A stretch of 64,000 nucleotides of DNA from Cornus controversa (GCA_026545225.1 CM048852.1:17278146-17342145), one strand, 5' to 3'. Shown: positions 22,057 to 34,992, counted from the first letter of the stretch. Numbers and translations are program-made. Notes: generated by a model from the sequence alone, not told the origin.

Positions 22057-22524
22057 GGCTATGTTTGGTAGAATGGAAAAGAAAAGAAAGGATAACATTA
22101 GTAATGAGAGAAAAGAAAAGAAAGAAAAGGAAAGGATAGTGTTAAACTTTTATCGTGTTTGGTTGACTAGTAAAGGAAAAGAAATGAAAGTATAGTTAAC
22201 ATGTTTGGGGAAAGAAAGGAAAGGAAACAATTTAAAATTTTTACCATTATACCCTTTTATATTTAAAAGAACAAATTTTAGCTTTTATCAAAATAAAGGC
22301 AAAGTTGGTATTAATAAAGTTTATTTAAAAAAGGTTGCCTTTCCTTCCCTTTCCTTCCATTTCTTCCCATTTTTGAAAGGATAACAAAAGCTACTATTCA
22401 CCCTTAATTCATCCCTCCAAATCCTTCCATTTCCTTTAAAAATTTCATACCAAACACACAAAACTATAACCCTCCAAATCCTTTCTTTTCTTTTCCTTCT
22501 ATTTCTTTCTTACCAAACTCACCC
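22057..22524. mobile_element. Tourist-like MITE, TSD TAA
   Basis: A 468-bp non-coding element between TAA repeats (22054-22056 and 22525-22527). The ends are GGCTATGTTTGGTA and TACCAAACTCACCC, which are inverted copies with few differences. The interior has the same GGAAAGGA-rich half followed by a CCTTCC-rich half as the MITE at 15836-16323. Confidence 0.8.
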
Positions 22525-23054
22525 TAAACAATTCTAGCAAACCAATTTAACCATCAGAAAGAAAAACAAAAATAGCCATATTAACTATCATATTAAACAA
22601 GTCAAACTAAAGCAAAAAATATTGAAAAGAACAAAACTTTGGCAAAACTGAACTGAAGATGATGGCGACAAAGGAGGACATAGTCTCAGTTTGTTGGATT
22701 TAGTTTAATCCATTCTTGGTTTAAGGCTGATTTTATTAGATAAAGATCTTCAAGGGTTCGAACATGTGAATTTTGTAGTAATTACCTACTACCTGTGGCA
22801 TGTGAAAGAAATTCTGTTTGCTGGAACCATCGATCGACCAAAATGATTTTGGGTGATGCCAAAAATAATCATTTTTACATATGTGTTTTGTATGTGTACA
22901 GTAACCGTAGATTTCTTCTTTGTTTAATATTGTTTTTATGTGGGTTTTATTTATGCATTTAATTTATTCTTTTGCTGGTTCATTTGTAGCGTGTATATGT
23001 CTCTGTGTGTGTATGGAATAGTTGGATTCAACTTTTAATCATCATCATTATAAC
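22525..23054. other. Spacer without recognised features
   Basis: AT-rich sequence with no gene or named element. It may include the truncated edge of the LTR that follows. Confidence 0.4.
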
Positions 23055-23148
23055 ACATCGGAAGCTTAATTTTACTCACCATGAGTCCCTATGTAGGACC
23101 CATGAACTCTCATTATCCAATCAACACATAATAGGCCCACAGTCAGGT

Positions 23149-23360
23149 TTCAGTCGACTGAAGAGTGAACCATCAGTCGGCTGAAACCTAGGAAATCCAT
23201 CGGCTGGCTACCTTTCAGCTTTGGTCAACTGAAGGGGGTCTTTTGGTCGACTGAAGGGCTATTTCGGCAGATTAAAACAAGTACCTGTAGAACCTATATA
23301 TGCAAATATTTGGTATCTCACCATTTCGGTCGGCTGAAGGATGTTTCAGTCAGCTGAAAC
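23149..23360. repeat. Palindrome-word cluster A (TTTCAGTCGACTGAAA)
   Basis: About seven copies of a word close to the perfect 16-bp palindrome TTTCAGTCGACTGAAA, at about 23149, 23174, 23199, 23222, 23245, 23325 and 23344, separated by unrelated sequence. The cluster lies within LTR copy A, about 1.6-1.8 kb downstream (minus sense) of its TATA word. Confidence 0.75.
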
Positions 23361-24054
23361 TCTCCAGACCCTATTTGTCACTATTTTTAAGTCTCAATTC
23401 ATCCTCCACAAGATTCAAAACTCAAGGGAACTATTCTATGCATGCACACTCTTCATTTTATCAATTCATCAACTCAACCATTCTCACGATCTTATACATG
23501 TAGGGATAAACACAAATGAAGGTTCACCATTTAAATGTCTAACATGTTACCATGCTCAAAATCATGCTTACAATGTATGGAATCATAAGTCATGAATAAT
23601 ACATGCTTTAAAACCATAATTGAATGTATACAACCGTAAAACATAAATAATACATGTTCTCAAAACATAAATGGTCTTTCCATGTTCATCACAGACATAT
23701 AATTCACAATCCAGACGTGCATTCAATAAAAATAACATAGCATTTTTAAATGAAACTAAAATCCACTCCATGCCAATACTCTATTGGGGAGACTCCATCA
23801 CTTCCTTTTCATTACTTGAAAAGAGTTAATTCTCATAGAATGAGCAACCACATGCTCAGTATGAAAGTCAAAAATATAATTTTGCAAGTTTCATGAATAT
23901 CACATAACACTCATTTATATATAATCATGTTAAGCAAATATCTATTTATCACAATCATATCATAGGCAAAGTATAAAGTGACATGATATGAGCAACTCCC
24001 TCATCCTCTCCTCACATCCATTGATCTCCAATTTCCCTTGGATAACCAATCCCA

Positions 24055-24187
24055 CCTAACGAGGGTTGCCTTTACCAGAATACCTCATGAGGGTTACTTT
24101 TATCGAAATACCTCACTATGAATCAATCCACGAGGGTACCTTTACTGAAATACCTCACGAGAGTTACCTTTACCGAAATACCTCGCC
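24055..24187. repeat. Short tandem repeat, 28-bp unit, about 4 copies
   Basis: Imperfect copies of a unit reading CCTCACGAGGGTTACC followed by TTTACCGAAATA inside LTR copy A. One copy carries a 14-base insertion. Confidence 0.75.
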
Positions 24188-25291
24188 ATTTTATCTAATG
24201 GATTTTACCGGCTCAATTGCACTCACCACCTTTACCATGCATTTTTCAATTAATAAAGATGGGTTTAATATACTCATGGTAGTGTATACATACAATTCAA
24301 AGCAACGTAACATTAATTCTCAAACTTGCGGATTCCCACATAGTCATTACACATTTTCACATTGAGCACATTTCACATAATGCACATTTTGCCTCAATTG
24401 AATAGACAATTAATCATGCTCCATATTTAAACATGTTTCCAAACATTTTATGAAACACATGGATGTCAACTTTCATAACTATACATGTATACGCATAAGG
24501 CCTTTGTAAACATGCATTCATATCTTTTAACATAGATATCACACATAATGGCATAATTGAGCATGCTTTAATATTTAAAAAACATCTAATTATATCCATA
24601 TAACCAATTAGTTTCCTAAACAACCAATATACTAAAAAAAATCCCATATTCTATGGGTTAGGCATCCCTAACTCAATTTGGAAAAGCTTCCAAATGATTT
24701 TTCCCAATTTCTCAAAAAATCAACTTTCTCCAAAATCAATTCTGGATGGATCAATCTCAAGCCCTTAACGTGTAGACCGTTTCTCCCTTCTTTGGCGTCG
24801 CCCAATTCCCAGCCTAAGCTTTTCAAATTCAATGGAGTATTGAAGAAGAAAATGTAGAGATATACATGTTGTATCTATATTTCTCTCATGACTGATGGAG
24901 AGAATGAGAAATCTCAAATTTTGCTATTTATAGTTTAGGTCATTTAATTACAAAATGCCACTACCTTTTCACTAAACCTTCCTGGGCTCAATTTTCAATT
25001 TATGTAACTCCGATTGACACAAAATCAATTTCGTAGCACGTAAAATATTTTATTTAAGTTATGCTCTGAATTTGGAGACATTCTGACACTTTCGAATTTT
25101 TTGGGCCCACGAGGCCCACACCCCGGGTTAACCGGACCGAAAAAAGTTAACTTTTGCCAAATGTTCCAAAAACTTTCACAAACCTTAAATATATATTTTA
25201 CATTTATAACACATATATAATCATTTAAAGCATTAATATGACAATAATGACATTAAAGGAAAATTGGCCAAAATTGGTCACGATTCTCACA

Positions 25292-27051
25292 GGCAGAGGC
25301 TAAGGAAGAAGCTGTGGGATTGGCCTATGATAATTTGGAGGAGCAAATTTTGGGGTTGACTGCCTAGTTTGGTACCTTCCGTACAGAGGTGTCGGAGCAG
25401 TTCATAGATGTCAGATAGGACCAGAGGTCGATGATGTCCATGATGCGCGCTTTGATGCGAGACTTGGGTCTGGACTTGGAGGCTCCGCCACCGCCATATC
25501 ACTGATTTTAAGGGATTCCCTCTCTTTTTTTTTTAGTTTTGTTTATGTTTTTATTTTCTTTTATTTTTCCATACAGTTTCAAAAAAAAATAATAATCCCT
25601 GTTTTCTTTTCTTTTTCATTCTAATTTTCTCCCATATATTTCACTTGGTCGTTGAAGTATAGTGGCTTGTTTTGACAGGTTTTCGCATCCAAGTTTGGGG
25701 GAGTGTGTGCATTGCCTTCATGCTACTAGTTTGATATTTTCTTGGTGCTACTCTGGGTTCCTGGTAATATCGCTCTCACCCTTCTCTATGATTTTATTTT
25801 ATGTCCATTGAGGACAATATGTAGTTTAAGTTTGGGGAATTTTTTTTATGAAATCTTTCTTGTTTATAGGATGTTGCGGTTGTATTATTTTTATAGTTTG
25901 TTTATTATTTTCTTTTGCTTTGCTTTTACTTAGGATGCTTTTACATTAGTCAAGGATTTAATACTTTATGTAGGGGCTTGAGTTACAATTCTTGGGTATG
26001 TTTTAAATTTTTAGGGACTGTGGTTTGAATTTTGTGGTTTTAATCATTGTTCACGTTGAATTGCTTCGGGGTGATTGGTTTTAGTTTCCTCACATGTACA
26101 GACACACTAGCATTATCTTGTGGGGTATAAAATTTGGCTCTGAGTTGTTGTGTTACATATGCTTGATAGTAATTGGTATTCCTTGAGATTGAATACCGAT
26201 TATATGTTTTACTTGACTTTAAAAAGAAAAAAAAAAGAGAAAAAGAATATATTTGAAGAATACCAAATCAATTCGATCCTTTTTATGAAGTAACTGGGCC
26301 TCTTGCCTCAGTAATCATTGAGTCTTCGTGCTAAAAGTTAGGGGTGAGAAGAGATGAAGCATTGGTTTCCTTGGCTTGTAGACTTGTTGATTTAGTTATT
26401 AGGTTCTTTGGAGTGTCTTAACACCTAGTGTCCTAAAGCCATCTGGTTTGGGAGTCACTGACTAAAACTTTTCTACATAGATCTTCCATAGCGCTTAATG
26501 GACTAATACATTACACAACCAATAAATCAACAAAAAATAAGAAAAAAATTCATGTATTCATGTTTTTGAAGTATAAATTCAATAACGGGAGCTAGTGAGT
26601 TGAAGGGGTATGTAAATTAGTATATTTGGAGTTGGGCTATGCCACATGAGAGGACTGTTAGTTCACTTTTTACGCAGGAGCTAGAGTTGGTTGCTTTGAG
26701 ATGTGTTGATGTAAATTATGCATGAGGACCATTGCTTTGAATTATGGAATTTAAATATTTGAAATTATTATTGAACGTAAGTCTGTTAACTATATATTGT
26801 AGTCTTCTTCTTGATTAATGTTTTAACAGAAATTTTGAATGTTTGTGGGTATCATTTCTAAAAACCCTCACGAGACTATAACCCACTAGGAAGAACTAAG
26901 GGGTTCAAAGGCTTGTTGCATATGCTAAATGCAATCGTTTATCCCATGAAAGAGGAGTTGGGTAGTTTTGTATGTGCTTAGTTAATTTCCTTTATTTTGA
27001 TTTTATTTTGTTCTATTGTAAAGGGACTAGCAATATGTAAGTTTGGGGGTG
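25292..27051 (+). mobile_element. 3' internal part of an older Athila-type element
   Basis: A broken fossil. Near the left edge a + frame reads ILGLTA, FGTFRTEVSEQFIDVR and MMSMMRALMRDLGLDLEAPPPPYH, typical of the region downstream of the coding part in Athila-type gypsy elements. The rest is non-coding and closely parallels 42940-44439 of the younger element (for example AGTTTGGGGGAGT and the CACAGACACACTAGCAT block). It ends in a purine-rich tract AGTTTGGGGGTG just before an LTR. Its 5' half is missing from the window. Confidence 0.7.
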
Positions 27052-27270
27052 TGATATGTGTTAAATGTGACGCATTCTAGCCTCTTAATTTGCATATTTT
27101 ATTCTCTTAGTGATGGATTATCTGTGATTCTACTCTGTTTTAGTATTTTCTATATTTTCAGGTCCTTAATGATAATTTCAATCAAATCAAGATTTTTGGA
27201 TTTTTTAAGATGACATCCAAGAGGGTTATAAGAAACCTACGTGAAGTGGACCAAGTCTAGTTAATATTTC
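27052..27270 (+). repeat. Left piece of the older Athila LTR
   Basis: Begins TGATATGTG right after the polypurine tract and parallels the start of the younger LTR. It stops at ATTTC (27266-27270), where the younger element was inserted. The remainder resumes at 45800. Confidence 0.75.
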
Positions 27271-28637
27271 TGATCGGTGTTGAATGTTACACATTCCACC
27301 CTCTTAATTTGCATATTTTATTCTCTTAGTGATAGTTTATTTGTGAATTTACTCTATTTTGTATTTTATGCCTTTTCAGGGCCTTAATGATTATTTCAGT
27401 TAAAATCATGATTTTTGGACTTTTAAAGAAGACATTCAAGAGGGTTATATGAAGCCTACATCAAATGGATCCATTCAACTTCAAATTTTAACTAAAATCA
27501 GCCCAAGGAAGAGGTTCAAGAGAATTATAACTACTTAAGGAGATTACGGGCCTGAAGCCTAATTTGGTGCGTAATCCAATTTTAATCCCCTTTTAGAAAA
27601 TAGCCCAAAATTCTTACTTAAGAGCATCAATTCGACTTGATTTTTGAGTTAGTTGAACGAATTTTGATTTTGGACACTTTTGTATTTCATGAATTCCTTG
27701 AATCGGACTTCAACTAGGTCAAAACTTGGGCCTAACATCAGTAGAAAAATCCACCTGTTTAGGACTACGAGAAAACTCTAATTGTCTCCTAATTGGATTA
27801 GGACTTTATGTATTCTCTTGGGGTATAGTGGTGAATTGAAGCCTATTTTTGAGGGAAAAAAACAAGTGGAGGCTAGGGCAGAGAAGACAGAGACAATCCA
27901 GGTTTATTTATTTTATTTAATTATATCTTTTATTTATTTGTTATCTTCTTCTATCATGTATAACTAAACTTCTCAACTAGGGTTGAGGAGGAAACCTCCA
28001 TTAATGAAGTGAAGTTATTTTGTTCGTTAATTGATTCCCATGTGTATGATTTAAAAGCTTATGATTTTCGCTTCTTGTGATTAATTATTTTATAAATCCT
28101 TCACCATCTATATCATGTATATGTGGCAGTTAGAAAGTATTATAATTAATCTAAGCTTGGGTTTGTATTTCTTAAAAGTGATAATCTTTGATCTTATGTT
28201 TTTCATTAAATTTGATTCATAAGATGCTTAGAATTTTACACTAGTGAAGTGAAGGAAAATTTACCTTTCTAATATATTTTTCATAGTGCTTTATTGTTAA
28301 ATCTTGAGTAAGCAATAGATTGATTTCTTGATTGCAACTCTAAATTTGGGGATTAATAAATGAATATTAAAAGCTTCATGGATTTAATGGTGGTGGAATC
28401 CGACACCTTAGTTATTTTCTCTATTTGATTTCAATTGTGTTATTTTGTTTGCATGTTAGTTTAATTTCTCTCAAACCAATCAACTTTTGTTTAAACTAGA
28501 TTAGTTTTAAATTAATTTGAATTAGTATTAGTTTTTCTTCTCAAAGCATTCCATTGGGTTTGACCTCGTTCTTGTCGATCTATACTTCAATAGATTCGTA
28601 CACTTGCGAGTTATTTTACACTTTCAAAACAACATCA
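27271..28637 (+). repeat. 5' LTR of the Athila-type element
   Basis: Starts TGATCGGTGTTGAATG and ends AACATCA. It pairs with 44440-45799. The last 100 bases (GGTTTGACCTCGTTCTTGTCG onward) are almost identical in both. Confidence 0.87.
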
Positions 28638-28643
28638 AGTTTT

Positions 28644-28656
28644 TGGCGCCGTTGCC
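28644..28656 (+). other. Primer-binding site (Athila type)
   Basis: TGGCGCCGTTGCC, six bases after the 5' LTR. This is the characteristic Athila-lineage primer site, usually assigned to tRNA-Asp. Confidence 0.85.
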
Positions 28657-29955
28657 TGGGATTGCAATAAGAAACAAATCAAATTTCAATTGATTTAATT
28701 ATTCTACTAGTTTTAGTTTAGGTTTTTATAATAATAATAAAAAAATCTGACTTTTTTATTTATTTATAATTTTCATTTTTATTTTATTTTATTAGTTTAG
28801 AGAATTTATTTTTAGTTAGAGAATAGTTTACTTTCAGATTTTATTGTGATTAGTTAATTGTTCTAGGTTTTAAAAAAAAACTTTTTTTATTATTATAGTT
28901 TAGTTTTATTTTATTTTATTAAATTTATTTTTTTATTATTTTTCTTAGTTTAGTTTTAGTAATTTTATTATTAATGTTCTACCTGATACTTCTTGAATTT
29001 TATAAGTGGTATTGTTGAAAATTGTATTTTTCGCATTTTCTTGGGCACTACTTCAGGATCTAAGTACATTTCTTTCCTATATATTATAATTTTCTTTTCT
29101 TAGATTACAAAAACATAGGTTTTTGTTTTAGGTTGATAACTTGTGCATGAGAACTCTAGGATAAAATAACTTAGAAATAACCTTAGGGTTACACTTTCTT
29201 CAAGTTTATTTTATTTTATTTGTTTTATTTTTTTTCTCTATTTTTTTTTTTTAAAAAGAAGAAGAAGAAAGAGCACACACTCACTCACTCTTTGTTTTAT
29301 TTTTATTTTTATTGTGTGTTTTGTTTGTACATTTTAATTTAGAATTCTTGCATTAAAATTTTAGTAAGGGCACGAACCCCCAACAAGATTAGGATTGGAT
29401 TTCATCACCAATTCCTTGCCCAACTAGGTTAAAAATTCTCTTGCATTTGTCTATCCCAAGCCAAAATTAGTTTAAAATTTAAAATTAAGTAGACATTGGT
29501 AATAGGAATTCACATAGCTTATAGGACCCTCTTGGACAGAGTTAACTTTTGGTAACTCTAGTGAGCACCTTTCAACTTCACAATGTCTAGGAAAGTTCTG
29601 AGGAGATTGGGTTTAAAGTGGGACCGTTTGTAACCCCTCCAATCTATCTTAGAAACTTTCCTGGTTGTATTGTTGATAGGGCTTAACTAGTAATCCTCTA
29701 GTTCCTCTGAAAGAGAGTAGAAGTTGTCTAACAAGGAAAGAATTATTTTGGAACTAGTCCAGATAATTCTGTAGGAAAAAAAACCTAAAATAGAAATCAC
29801 TACCCTTGAATTAATTTTTCTTTAAAAAAAATTGCTTGTTTATTTGGTTGGTGTTTTTGTGAGTCATTTTAGGATTCCATTTTTTTTTATTTTGCATTAG
29901 GTCGTTTTAGATTACATTGTTCTTAGTGATCCATTTCATTAAGTCTTTCTAGTGT
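28657..29955 (+). other. Leader of the Athila-type element
   Basis: A non-coding, T-rich leader of about 1.3 kb between the primer site and gag. No open frame of note. Long leaders are usual in Athila elements. Confidence 0.6.
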
Positions 29956-31100
29956 ATGTTAGGTCGTCGATCTCTAAATCCAGAGTTGCTTCCATTAGAT
30001 CTTGAGATTGAAAGAACCTTTCGAAAGGGTGTGAAAAATTCTAGTGTTAGAGATCCTTCTTTGCCAAAGATGGCAAATGCTATTGAAACTAAATCCCTTA
30101 AGGACTACTACACTCCCATGAAAATTACAAACCCATCTTGCATTGTGTTACCTGCTACCCAACATGGACATTTTGAGATATGGGCAGTGATAATTAATGT
30201 ACTGCTGACTTTTAGAGGTCTTAGCTCTAATGACCCATACCTTCATGTTAAGGAATTTCTAGAGATTTGTTCCACACTAAAATTTCAAAATATTTCTGAG
30301 GAGTTAATTAAATTGTGGTTATTTCCATTCTCTTTGAAAGAGAAAGCAAAATCTTGGTTATACTCACTAGAACTCACATCCGTCAATTCATGAAATGGCT
30401 TATGCACCAAATTCCTTACCAAATTTTTTCCCATGCACAAAACTGACTCCCTTACTCAAAAAGAGGGTGAGGAGTTTTACATATGTTGGGAAAAATTTAA
30501 TGATCTTCTCCTTAAGTGTCCCCATCACGGTTTTGCCAAGTGGCAAGTAGTTCAATTCTTTTATGAGGGGTTGTCAGCCTATAATTGTCAACTAATTGAG
30601 TCACGAGGTGGGGTAGAATTCATGTCTAAGAATGAGGATGAAGCATAAAAATTTCTTGATGCGTTGTTAGAGAACTCTCAAAAATGGGGGTACTTAGGGA
30701 GGGTTGAAAGGAGTGCTCTATCAATGCTCTAAGAACCCAAAAAGGGAGGAATCTACGAGGTTCGAGAGGAGACCGATTTGAGTGCAAGGATAGCTAGTCT
30801 AACTAGGAAAGTGGAGGCTATAGAGATGAGTAAAGGAAGTAATTCTTCTGTTTGTTCAGTTAGTGAGGTGTGTCAATTGTGTGAGAGTTCTTCTTATACA
30901 GCTCAAACTTGTCCATCTATTGCATTTTATCATGAGTGTATAACTGAACAATCCAATGCACTCAATTCCTATAATAAACTATTTGGTAGCTCCTATTATG
31001 ACGCATACAATCCTAATTGGAGGAACCACCCTAATTTTTCTTGGAGGCAAGACCAATCTCGGAACAACTAAGGGGTGCAACCCATATAACTCCAAGGGCA
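29956..31100 (+). pseudogene. Athila gag remnant
   Basis: A fossil gag. Recognisable parts in order: DYYTPMKITNPSCIVLP, HFEIWAVIINVLLTFRGLS, YLHVKEFLEICSTLKFQN, LIKLWLFPFSLKEKAKSWL, then FYICWEKFNDLLLKCPHHGF and VQFFYEGLSAYNCQLIES, and a Cys-rich patch (CQLCESSSYTAQTCP). This is the standard Athila gag order. It is broken in several places. Confidence 0.83.
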
Positions 31101-32443
31101 ACCACAATTTTCATATCCTTCCATGTCCCAAAATGCCCCTCCGTATGTTACCCCACCTCAATAGAGACCAACTTTGGAGGATACTCTCCAACAGTTTATA
31201 CAATGGACCAGTCAGTTGATTTTAAGTTAGAAACTCAAATAGTTCAACTAGGCACTATTGTAGGAGAGAGGGAGAAGGGAAAGTTTCCTAGTCAGCTTGT
31301 GCCTAACCCAAATGGCCAATTACATATTAGTGACAAGTCCACTTCTGGTTCACATGAGCAGGTTCAGTCTATCACAACACTAAGGTTAGGTAGACAAGTT
31401 GATAATGGAGTCCAAATGCCTATACATAATGAGAATATTGAAAAGGACCATATTCGCGGTTTAGGGAGGGAGGACAAAACTACATTTGAAGTTGAATTAG
31501 AAATTCAAGTCCCTAGTCTTGACCGACCATCTCCAATAAATCCACCAGTTAGGAACTTTATTCTTACTGCACCATATCCTCAAAGACTTCAAAAGCCTAA
31601 TAAGGGTAATCATTATAATGAGATTATGGAAGTGTTTAAACAAGTCAAAATTAATATTTCATTTCTCGATACAATTCAACAGGTCCCCTCTTATGCAAAA
31701 TTCATGCAAGACTTGTGTACGGTGAAACGTGGCTTGAATGTGCACAAGAAAACCTTCTTCACTGAGCAAGTTAGTTCAATCATCCAACATCGCACTCCAC
31801 CTAAATTTAAGGATCCTGGATGTCTTATAATTTCATGTACCATAGGTGATTAAAAAATTGAGCAAGCTCTGCTTGACTTGGGTGCAAATGTTAACTTGTT
31901 GCCTTACTCTGTTTATGAGCAACTTGGTTTTGGTGAGTTGAAACCCATGAAGGTGGTACTCCAATTAGTAGATCGCTCAGTTAAGGTGCCTCGTGGTGTT
32001 ATTGAGGATGTGCTCATTCAAGTTGATAAATTCTTCTTCCCTATAGACTTTATTGTCTTAAACACTAAACCTGTAGTTAATCCTAATCACCAGATTCCTG
32101 TTATCTTAGGTCGTCCATTCCTAGCCACTTCGAATGCTCTAATCAACTATAGGAATGGTGTTTTGAAACTTTTATTTGGAAATATGTCTGTTGAGCTTAA
32201 TATTTTTAACGTAAATCAACAACCACCAGACTCTGAAGATATTTGTGAGTTAAATTTAATAGAGAGTCTAGGTCAGAATACTTTTATTCCTGCTAGTTAT
32301 AAGGACCCTTTAGAGGCAAACCTAACTAATTTTAGCTATAATTTTGATATTGATAGCACTTGTAAAGATGTGAATATTTTATTCGATGTGAATGTTTCAT
32401 TAAATTCAGTCCATTTTATAGACACCGAAAAGTGGAAAGCCAA
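31101..32443 (+). pseudogene. Athila gag-protease linker and aspartic protease remnant
   Basis: A Pro-rich linker with SYAKFMQDLCTVKR (about 31690-31730) leads to the retropepsin-like domain. That domain includes GANVNLLPYSVYEQLGFGEL, VLQLVDRSVKVPRGVIEDV, FPIDFIVL and VPVILGRPFLAT-type motifs at about 31878-32130. The order and wording are those of Athila elements. The segment ends at the CACTA insertion. Confidence 0.8.
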
Positions 32444-32455
32444 CACTACAAGAAA

Positions 32456-32660
32456 AGTAGGTTTCCACGACGAAGTATTCACGACGTTTCTATGTTTAGG
32501 GTCGTAGAAATTACTTTTCACGGGATTTATAAGAGGCCTATCGTTATTTTTCATAAAAGGTTATACTTTCATGACGTTTTATCTAAATCTTGATAAAAGA
32601 AAGGTTTTCACGGCCCCTAAATGTCCTCGTTATTTTTTGCATATATAAACGAGGTATTTA
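32456..32660. repeat. Left subterminal repeats of the CACTA
   Basis: Short related words such as CACGACG, CACGGG, ATGACG and CACGGCC recur within 200 bases of the left end, matching the spirit of the right-end repeats. Such repeats are transposase binding sites in studied CACTA elements. Confidence 0.55.
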
Positions 32661-33618
32661 TCAAACTTCAATGGGGTAACAAGACTCCCGTTGATAAGTA
32701 CTAAAAATACCATTTTTTGCCCAAATGTTATTTCGATTACCTGCCTTTTGTCAAAAACTCAAAAAGAACTCACGTTCTGTATTTTCATTTGTGCAAATAT
32801 GATTACTCCCAAAAAGCCCCTCTCTGTCTCTCACGCCATTTCTCATCTCTCTCTATTTTTATTTTTGAACCAGTTTTCAACATCTCACGCCATTCTCCTT
32901 GTCTCTCTGGTGCCATCCCCCTTTTATGACATTCCTCTTCACCGTTTGTCTGACTCTTTGGTGCATCTGAAGTTCTCTTTCATCACATTGATTCTCCCTC
33001 TCCAAATCTATCAGCCATATCCAAACCCTAAAGTGGAACTACAATCGAAGTGATGCATAAAACCGAACAATAATAAGATTCGTCGACCTAAGCATATCAG
33101 GTATTTTATATTTAATCAATTTTATTTTCTTTTTTTCCTTATCTTGGTTCAATTTTATTGAAAAAAATTGATGTATTTTTTTCTTCTTTTATGGTAATCT
33201 GGGGTTTATTAAAGGTAAATGAAGCAAATAGTTCAAGTTCTTCTTCATAAGCACTATTTTTTTTCATAATTTATGCAAATATTGTCCAATACTCTTGCAA
33301 AATATTTTGACATCATATGTGTGTATTCTTTTAATTTTGTCTCCAAAGTTGAGATATGTTGAATGTTATTATGCAGAATCCTGTAGGCAAGTGTCTCTTG
33401 TGTGCATGCATATTGTTTGAGAAATTGTCTAGATGGAAATTTGTGTATTTCTTTGATTTTTCATAAGCTTTCATTATTGTTTATAGTCTTAAATGTGCAA
33501 TGGAAGTGTTTTGATGTTAGAAAAAATCCAACCTTGTGGCTTTACAATCACATGTCATTCTCAGTCATATATATTTCAATTAATGTTATATGTACTTCTA
33601 AAATTGAACTTGGTGCAG

Positions 33619-33712
33619 GGGAAACCTCCACCTGTAACCTGTTTTGTAGCCAAGAAGATCTTTAAGGAACATTGCATCAAAATTCTAGCTGAGTATCCAA
33701 TTTTTAGTCAAT
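33619..33712 (+). pseudogene. Unidentified exon-like fragment in the CACTA
   Basis: Preceded by a TTGGTGCAG acceptor. The open frame reads GKPPPVTCFVAKKIFKEHC then a short tail to a stop. I do not recognise the parent gene. The position between AT-rich intron-like sequences suggests a captured terminal exon. Confidence 0.35.
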
Positions 33713-33779
33713 AGGTTTTAACTCATACTGGTAACTTGGATTTGTTCTTTTGTTATAGACAATAAGAATTGAGTTCTTG

Positions 33780-34450
33780 ACCTCACTTTTCCGGTTCAGG
33801 TGGCATAGGTGAAGAGCTTTGAGTCTATCGGGAGAGGATGTGGTGGTAACCCCTGCAGCTTCGTCTAGAGCCGGGCGTCCAGCCGTGTAGGAAGACTCAC
33901 CCTAGCCACTATAGCGACCCCACCCCCAACTCTAGCTGAGAAGCACCCTCCATCCACTTCCCCTTTTCAAATCAAGCCCTCCCCTTCCCCCACCTTATAG
34001 GTTGCCCCTTATCCCATTCCCTCCTATGAGTCTGGAATGGTCGGGGTGCGAACACCTAGATTTCTCTGATGGTTACCTTCGGTTGTGGAAGTAGAAATTC
34101 GGCACTAAAGCCCGCGCGCGCAACCCCTCTCTTTGTTTCTAACTTCAATGTCTCGCCTGGTTTGGAGTCGCTTGCACTGCTTACTGTCGGTTGTCCCTTT
34201 CCCAATTCCTTCCTTTCAGTCAGGAATTTCAGGGACGGGGAACAAGATAGGGAATATTTTGCTTCACTCAATCGCTCCATAGTGCTATATTTCGCTACCG
34301 CTCATTAGCACTATGTTCACTCCTTCGCTTTGCTCAATTACTATACGCGTACGCGTTTGTTTTGTAGATATATACTTCGTATATATCAATTAGTTGTTTT
34401 CTTCGCTTCGCTCAGAAACCAACTAACTTATTTGTCTCTCTTTTTTGTGG
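33780..34450. other. Organelle-like (possibly mitochondrial) insertion in the CACTA
   Basis: The base composition changes abruptly to GC-richer sequence with features seen in plant mitochondrial spacers, such as CCCGCGCGCGCAACCCC, TTCGCTTTGCTC and CTTCGCTTCGCTC. No mitochondrial gene is recognisable. This is a judgement on texture, not on homology. Confidence 0.38.
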
Positions 34451-34614
34451 TTTTCTTCAATTTTTTTTTTGTTTTTGACGCATCAATATATTATAATAGG
34501 TTTGTTCATTTAATATTTTAGATACCACTGGAGGTGGAGATAAGAAGTACCTCTGATGTAGGATTTCCTTATTGTAATATCAAAGCCTAATTCAGTAATC
34601 ACCAAAGCATATAG

Positions 34615-34690
34615 GGATATGGCTCAAGAGGTTGTCAGAAGACTCGAAGAATTGAACAATGAACAACTTCAACTAGAGAGAAACATATAA
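34615..34690 (+). pseudogene. Possible coiled-coil exon fragment in the CACTA
   Basis: An open stretch reading RDMAQEVVRRLEELNNEQL, which would form a short coiled coil. It lies just upstream of the pyrophosphatase fragment. I do not recognise it, and it may be part of another captured gene. Confidence 0.3.
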
Positions 34691-34992
34691 AACTGTGCAG
34701 TTAACTAATTTTGTTCCATTTTCCTTTATCTATGTTTCCTCAGTAGTTGCTATGGATTACTGAGTTTGCTTTTGTATTTTAGAGAATTGGATATTTTTTA
34801 TTTTAGTCAGATTATTCATTTATTTCTACTTTCCTGATGAGTATATGAAACAAGTTTATTGTTGCCATTTTTTTTATTGGAATGTTGGTTGTTTGATTGA
34901 TTGCTTCATTAAATGTCTAATTCCGATTACTATTAATTAACCTGAGACCATTTCATTTATTGATGTATTATATTTATACTCTCTTTTTGCAG

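Larger units (their letters stand above)
23055..25291 (-). repeat. LTR of a gypsy family (copy A), truncated or solo
   Basis: The right edge ends GGTCACGATTCTCACA, matching the end of the solo LTR at 54537-57113 (GGTCACGGTCCTTACA). The two share the segment with TCACTAAACCTTC, CGATTGACACAAAATC and TATTTTATTTAAG in the same order. A TATA-type word on the minus strand (TATAAATAG, 24925-24933) matches the one in the other copy. The left edge is uncertain. Directly to the right is Athila internal sequence, with no duplication visible. Confidence 0.65.

Noticed and set aside
24055-24187. CRISPR-like array of short repeats
   Set aside because: The units are contiguous tandem copies without unique spacers, and the genome is a plant's.
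34056-34308. Overlapping open frames on both strands in the GC-richer block of the CACTA
   Set aside because: They come from base composition of the organelle-like insertion. Neither frame resembles a known protein.
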